DNA from: AP-16 sp036395835
GTDB lineage: Bacteria; Pseudomonadota; Alphaproteobacteria; Rhizobiales; Xanthobacteraceae
Direction of reading: 5' to 3'
Length of the DNA stretch: 6,343 nucleotides
Assembly (NCBI GenBank): GCA_036395835.1
Contig: DASWCW010000217.1
Coordinates: 1 to 6,343, forward strand
Below the pieces are notes generated by a model. The model was not told where the DNA came from. It did not search any database and saw nothing but the letters and a program-made list of their open reading frames with translations. The position numbers and the translations under genes are program-made. This document shows, in pieces, positions 5,211 to 6,343 of this stretch (positions are counted from its first letter, which is position 1; every line of letters starts with the position of its first letter).

Positions 5211-6343
5211 TCAATCGCCGTAGCGCGCCGCGAGCAGCGCGTAGAGCGCGCGCGCGGCCTGGCATTCGCCGCCCTCGGGACGGCCCGGCTTGGCCGTGGG
5301 CGTCCAGGCGTAGACGTCGATATGGACCCAGCTCTTCGCCGCCGTGACGAACCTGCGCAGGAACAGCGCGGCGCTGATCGAGCCCGCGAAGCCGCCGGTG
5401 CCGGCGTTCCTGATGTCCGCGATCTTGGATTCCAGCATCGATTCATAGCCGCGCCACAGCGGCATGCGCCACAGCGGATCGTTCTCGACCGCCGCGCAGG
5501 CGGAAACCTCGGCCGCGAGCGCGTCGTCCTCGGTGTAGAGCGGCGGCAGGTCGGGCCCGAGCGCGACGCGAGCGGCGCCGGTCAGCGTTGCGAGATCGAG
5601 CACGGGCTCGGGCTCCTCCTCGTCCGCCAGCGCCAGCGCATCGGCGAGCACCAGCCGACCCTCCGCATCGGTGTTGCCGATCTCGACCGACAGCCCCTTG
5701 CGCGAAGGATAGATGTCGAGCGGACGAAACGCCGAACCCGAGATCGCGTTCTCGACCGCCGGGACGAGCACGCGCAGCCGTACTTTCAGCCCGCGGTCCA
5801 TCACCATATGGGCCAACGCGAGCGCGCTCGCGGCGCCGCCCATGTCCTTCTTCATGATCAGCATCGCGCTCTCGGGCTTGATGTCGAGCCCGCCGGTGTC
5901 GAAGGTCACCCCCTTGCCGATGACGGTGACTTTTGGCGCCGCGGCATCGCCCCAGGCGACGTCGATCAGCCGCGGCGCGTGGCAGGAGGCGCGGCCGACC
6001 GCGTGGATCAGCGGGAAATTTTCCGCCAGCAGCGCTTCGCCGACGATCGCGCGAACGCTCGCGCCGTGACGCTCGGCAAGCGCCCGCGCGGCCGTTTCGA
6101 GCTCGGCGGGGCCGAGATCGTTGGCGGGCGTGTTGACGAGATCGCGGGCGAGCGCGACCGCCTCGACGATGCGCGAAAGATCGCTGCCGTCGACGCCTTC
6201 GGGCAGCTCCAGCCGGATCTCCTTTGCGGGCTCCTTGCGGTAGCGCGCGAACCGGTACGAGCCGAGCGCGAACGCAAGCGCGGCGAGCCGGCCGTCCGGG
6301 GGCGCATTGCCGAACCGGTAGGTCCCGGCCGGCAGCAGCGCGG
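5211..6343 (-). CDS. Leucyl aminopeptidase family protein (M17 metallopeptidase), N-terminus outside the window
   Basis: This cytoplasmic two-metal exopeptidase removes N-terminal residues from peptides and usually forms hexamers. The frame is open from the right edge (first full codon at 6341) to the TGA at 5213-5211, giving 376 residues. Relatives have about 450-470, so roughly 80-90 residues of the non-catalytic N-terminal domain are missing. The linker motif RDLVNTPANDLGPAEL and the whole catalytic domain are visible. All seven residues matching E. coli PepA Lys270, Asp275, Lys282, Asp293, Asp332, Glu334 and Arg336 are present: Lys at 5915-5913 and Asp at 5900-5898 (GKGVTFDTGG), Lys at 5879-5877 (LDIKPE), Asp at 5846-5844 (MKKDMGG), and Asp 5669-5667, Glu 5663-5661 and Arg 5657-5655 in NTDAEGR. 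The C-terminal ending (HIDVYAWTPTAKPGRPEGGE, then ALYALLAARYGD) is typical of the proteobacterial subgroup distinct from classical PepA, so no symbol is given. It leads the MarR-NlpC/P60 set. Confidence 0.95.
   Translation of the reverse strand, partial: ALLPAGTYRFGNAPPDGRLAALAFALGSYRFARYRKEPAKEIRLELPEGVDGSDLSRIVEAVALARDLVNTPANDLGPAELETAARALAERHGASVRAIVGEALLAENFPLIHAVGRASCHAPRLIDVAWGDAAAPKVTVIGKGVTFDTGGLDIKPESAMLIMKKDMGGAASALALAHMVMDRGLKVRLRVLVPAVENAISGSAFRPLDIYPSRKGLSVEIGNTDAEGRLVLADALALADEEEPEPVLDLATLTGAARVALGPDLPPLYTEDDALAAEVSACAAVENDPLWRMPLWRGYESMLESKIADIRNAGTGGFAGSISAALFLRRFVTAAKSWVHIDVYAWTPTAKPGRPEGGECQAARALYALLAARYGD

Noticed and set aside
5099..5446. Upstream extension of the MarR gene
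   Set aside because: The frame is open, but beyond 5211 it overlaps the aminopeptidase gene, and a strong ribosome binding site serves the ATG at 5098.

Overview
This is a GC-rich window of compact bacterial protein-coding DNA. Nothing in it marks a mobile element, phage, CRISPR array or RNA gene. The gene families point to an alphaproteobacterium, probably of the Hyphomicrobiales (Bradyrhizobium, Rhodopseudomonas or relatives): a fused two-ATPase peptide transporter subunit, a GhrA-type reductase, a LivK-like binding protein of the 'GFGMALTG' type, an SH3-NlpC/P60 peptidase, a short MarR regulator, and an M17 aminopeptidase. The taxonomic call is inferred from family resemblance only.

Layout, plus strand. 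Position 1 lies inside a dipeptide/oligopeptide ABC transporter ATPase carrying two nucleotide-binding domains; its N-terminus, with the first Walker A, is off the left edge. After 28 bp comes a complete ghrA-like 2-hydroxyacid dehydrogenase, probably in the same transcript. A 224-bp gap follows with no recognisable gene. It holds two small hairpins and a doubtful 14-codon mini-ORF. Next is a complete secreted branched-chain-amino-acid-type (LivK-like) binding protein with a strong ribosome binding site and no permease or ATPase gene beside it.

Layout, minus strand. The right half is transcribed towards the left and converges on the binding-protein gene, with only 32 bp between the stop codons. 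In transcription order it contains an M17 leucyl-aminopeptidase-family gene (N-terminus off the right edge), a 112-bp gap with overlapping GC-rich inverted repeats, a short MarR-family regulator, and a GTG-started NlpC/P60 cysteine peptidase. The last two genes overlap by the four bases GTGA. All seven expected M17 metal and catalytic residues and the Cys-His-His triad of the NlpC/P60 enzyme are present.

How the genes may work together. The left side looks like uptake of peptides plus a small-acid reductase. The right side looks like a cytoplasmic peptide-degrading set, since neither peptidase shows an export signal in the visible sequence, with its own regulator. A role in recycling cell-wall or imported peptides is plausible but inferred. 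I found no convincing new biological system here. The points most worth a second look are the coupled MarR-peptidase pair and the leader of the stand-alone binding protein.
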